Shown in pieces: positions 62,819 to 64,000 of a stretch of DNA of 64,000 nt. The stretch covers positions 2,860,352 through 2,924,351 of the forward strand of contig NZ_LFZV01000001.1 of NCBI RefSeq assembly GCF_001183965.1, written 5' to 3'. Position numbers and translations under genes: made by a program. This DNA is from Bacillus sp. FJAT-27916. GTDB taxonomy: Bacteria > Bacillota > Bacilli > Bacillales > Pradoshiaceae. A model generated the notes under the pieces. The model had not been told where the DNA came from and did no database searches. It worked only from the letters and a program-made list of their open reading frames with translations. The first letter of the stretch is position 1; every line of letters starts with the position of its first letter.

Positions 62819-63865
62819 ATGAGAAACTTTATCATAACAGCCATTCTAATCATTACGGCATTAATGATCTATCTTGGGGTGAAGCATGGCTTTGGCGAGG
62901 AAGCAAGCTTGCCAGCTGACCATGAACAAGAAGGCTTAAATGATCAAATCGTGATAAACTTCAGTCATGTTGTAGCTGAGAACACGCCAAAGGGACTGAC
63001 TGCAGCTAAATTTGCTGAGCTGGTAGAGGAGAAGACAAACGGAGCCGTCCAAGTCGAGGTGTATCCAAATAGCATGCTCTATTCTGACGGCGAGGAACTG
63101 AATGCCCTTCAAAACGGGGATATACAAATGATTGCACCTTCTTTTTCGAAGGTGACAGATTGGATACCGGAATGGCAGGTTCTGGACTTGCCTTATTTAT
63201 TCGAGGACCAAGAGGATATCCGAACCATATTCACTGGGCCAGCGAAGGACCAGCTGTTACAAATGCTGGACAACTACCATGTTAAGGGGCTTGCCTTTTG
63301 GAATAATGGTTTTAAACAAATGACGACAGCCAAAACCCCTGTCTCAAAACCGCAGGACCTACAAGGCCTAACCCTCCGGACCATGCCGAGCGAGATGCTC
63401 CAAAGGCAGTTAAACCTTGTTGGCGCAGAAACAAAGGAAGCCTCGTTTGACCAAGTATATACACTATTGGAAGATGAGCAATTTGACGGACAGGAAAACA
63501 CCATCTCTAATATTTATTCGAAGGGATTTTATCAAGTTCAGAAGCATATGACTTTAACCAATCATGGCATCCTTGGCTATGCAGTGATGATTAATGGAGA
63601 ATTCTGGGACAGTCTTCCCAATCATGTACAGCAGGCCATAACCGAAGCGATGGACGAGGCGACTGCCTGGAATATGAAGCAATCAGAAGTCATGAACCAG
63701 GATGCTCTCATTCAAATAGAAGATTGGCCTGATTTCCAAATCCGGACGATGAGCGAAGAAGAGAGACGCCTATGGAAAGAAGCTTTCAAGCCTCTTTACC
63801 AGTACTATAGGAACCATTATGATAAAAAGCTTTTAAAGGAAATTGAAGAGGAATTGAATCGGTGA
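62819..63865 (+). CDS. dctB: C4-dicarboxylate-binding protein DctB (DctP/TRAP family)
   Basis: 348 aa. One N-terminal signal/anchor segment (FIITAILIITALMIYLGV) and a TRAP-type solute-binding fold: NFSHVVAENTPKGL, the Arg-containing LQGLTLRTMPSEM for carboxylate binding, and FDGQENTISNI. In B. subtilis DctB helps DctS sense dicarboxylates rather than feeding a TRAP transporter. No TRAP membrane subunits follow in the window; a terminator comes right after. Confidence 0.88.
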   Translation: MRNFIITAILIITALMIYLGVKHGFGEEASLPADHEQEGLNDQIVINFSHVVAENTPKGLTAAKFAELVEEKTNGAVQVEVYPNSMLYSDGEELNALQNGDIQMIAPSFSKVTDWIPEWQVLDLPYLFEDQEDIRTIFTGPAKDQLLQMLDNYHVKGLAFWNNGFKQMTTAKTPVSKPQDLQGLTLRTMPSEMLQRQLNLVGAETKEASFDQVYTLLEDEQFDGQENTISNIYSKGFYQVQKHMTLTNHGILGYAVMINGEFWDSLPNHVQQAITEAMDEATAWNMKQSEVMNQDALIQIEDWPDFQIRTMSEEERRLWKEAFKPLYQYYRNHYDKKLLKEIEEELNR

Positions 63866-63892
63866 GACCTTCTCGATAGAAGGTCTCTTCTT
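63864..63892 (+). terminator. Terminator of dctB
   Basis: GAGACCTTCT/AGAAGGTCTC stem with a CGAT loop and T-rich tail, overlapping the stop codon. Confidence 0.85.
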
Positions 63893-63972
63893 CGTGACCA
63901 AAAAGAACAAAAAGATTTTTAAAACCATAAACCCAATCTATCCTTTCTATCCTATAAGATTAACCATATATC

Positions 63973-63986
63973 TGAAAGCGCTAACA
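63973..63986. promoter_or_regulatory. CcpA cre site at right edge
   Basis: TGAAAGCGCTAACA fits the cre consensus TGWAANCGNTNWCA in full. It lies downstream of the dctB terminator and likely controls the gene beyond the window edge, plausibly the dicarboxylate transporter gene that follows dctBSR in B. subtilis. Confidence 0.75.
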
Positions 63987-64000
63987 ATTTTATAAAACAG

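Overview
The window looks like chromosome from a low-GC, spore-former-type Bacillaceae bacterium. Strong GGAGG-type ribosome binding sites, frequent GTG and TTG starts, sigma-A promoters, CodY and CcpA (cre) boxes, and many loci with Bacillus subtilis counterparts support this (pucABCDE, nos accessory genes, glpPFKD, dppABCDE-ykfABCD, yhgE, mhqD, ykoST, yclM, srtN, yhcYZ, dctBSR). No rRNA, tRNA, CRISPR array or prophage was seen. One IS3-family element enters at the left edge.

Layout. 1-1126: partial IS3-family transposase and probable IS end. 1.3-2.5 kb: three unrecognised genes. 2.5-7.7 kb: molybdenum hydroxylase operon of xanthine dehydrogenase type, in order A-B-D-C-E. 8.1-8.9 kb: an isochorismatase-like hydrolase and a decayed DUF1272 zinc protein. 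9.0-12.4 kb: nosD-nosL-nosY-nosF, the copper-loading set for nitrous oxide reductase, with no nosZ in view. 12.6-16.3 kb: an HTH/TPR regulator divergent from an MFS exporter and a TPR-hydrolase, with a palindromic operator between them. 16.3-18.0 kb: CoA-disulfide reductase-rhodanese behind a CsoR/CstR-like operator. 18.2-20.1 kb: an amino acid permease behind a lysine riboswitch. 20.1-22.8 kb: gluconokinase, a TlpA/ResA-type thioredoxin, a small membrane protein and a 51-codon Cys-Met-Cys-Gly-Gly peptide ORF. 22.9-27.9 kb: glpP-glpF-glpK-glpD with two GlpP-type leader terminators and a cre site. 28.0-31.9 kb: a giant repetitive YhgE/Pip membrane protein. 32.1-33.4 kb: quinone/flavin stress genes (mhqD). 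34.7-35.6 kb: ADP-ribosylglycohydrolase. 35.7-45.1 kb: the dpp-ykf murein-peptide uptake and recycling operon with a CodY box. 45.2-49.5 kb: ydhK, dedA, ykoT, ykoS. 49.6-57.1 kb: HAD phosphatase, aspartokinase III with CodY box, kptA, srtN, short flavoprotein, GNAT, VOC, QueA-like and SDR proteins. 57.2-60.1 kb: YhcY/YhcZ-like two-component pair and an EamA exporter. 60.1-64 kb: DctR/DctS two-component system and DctB binding protein, separated by a tandem 147-bp structured repeat; a cre site at the right edge probably belongs to the next gene.

The common theme is scavenging: purines, glycerol, murein peptides, lysine, gluconate and C4-dicarboxylates, under CodY and CcpA control. The most unusual items are the CMCGG peptide ORF, the nos accessory cluster without nosZ, the YhgE protein with about twelve repeats, the IS3 transposase with its A6G slip site in an already fused frame, and the tandem structured repeat before dctB.
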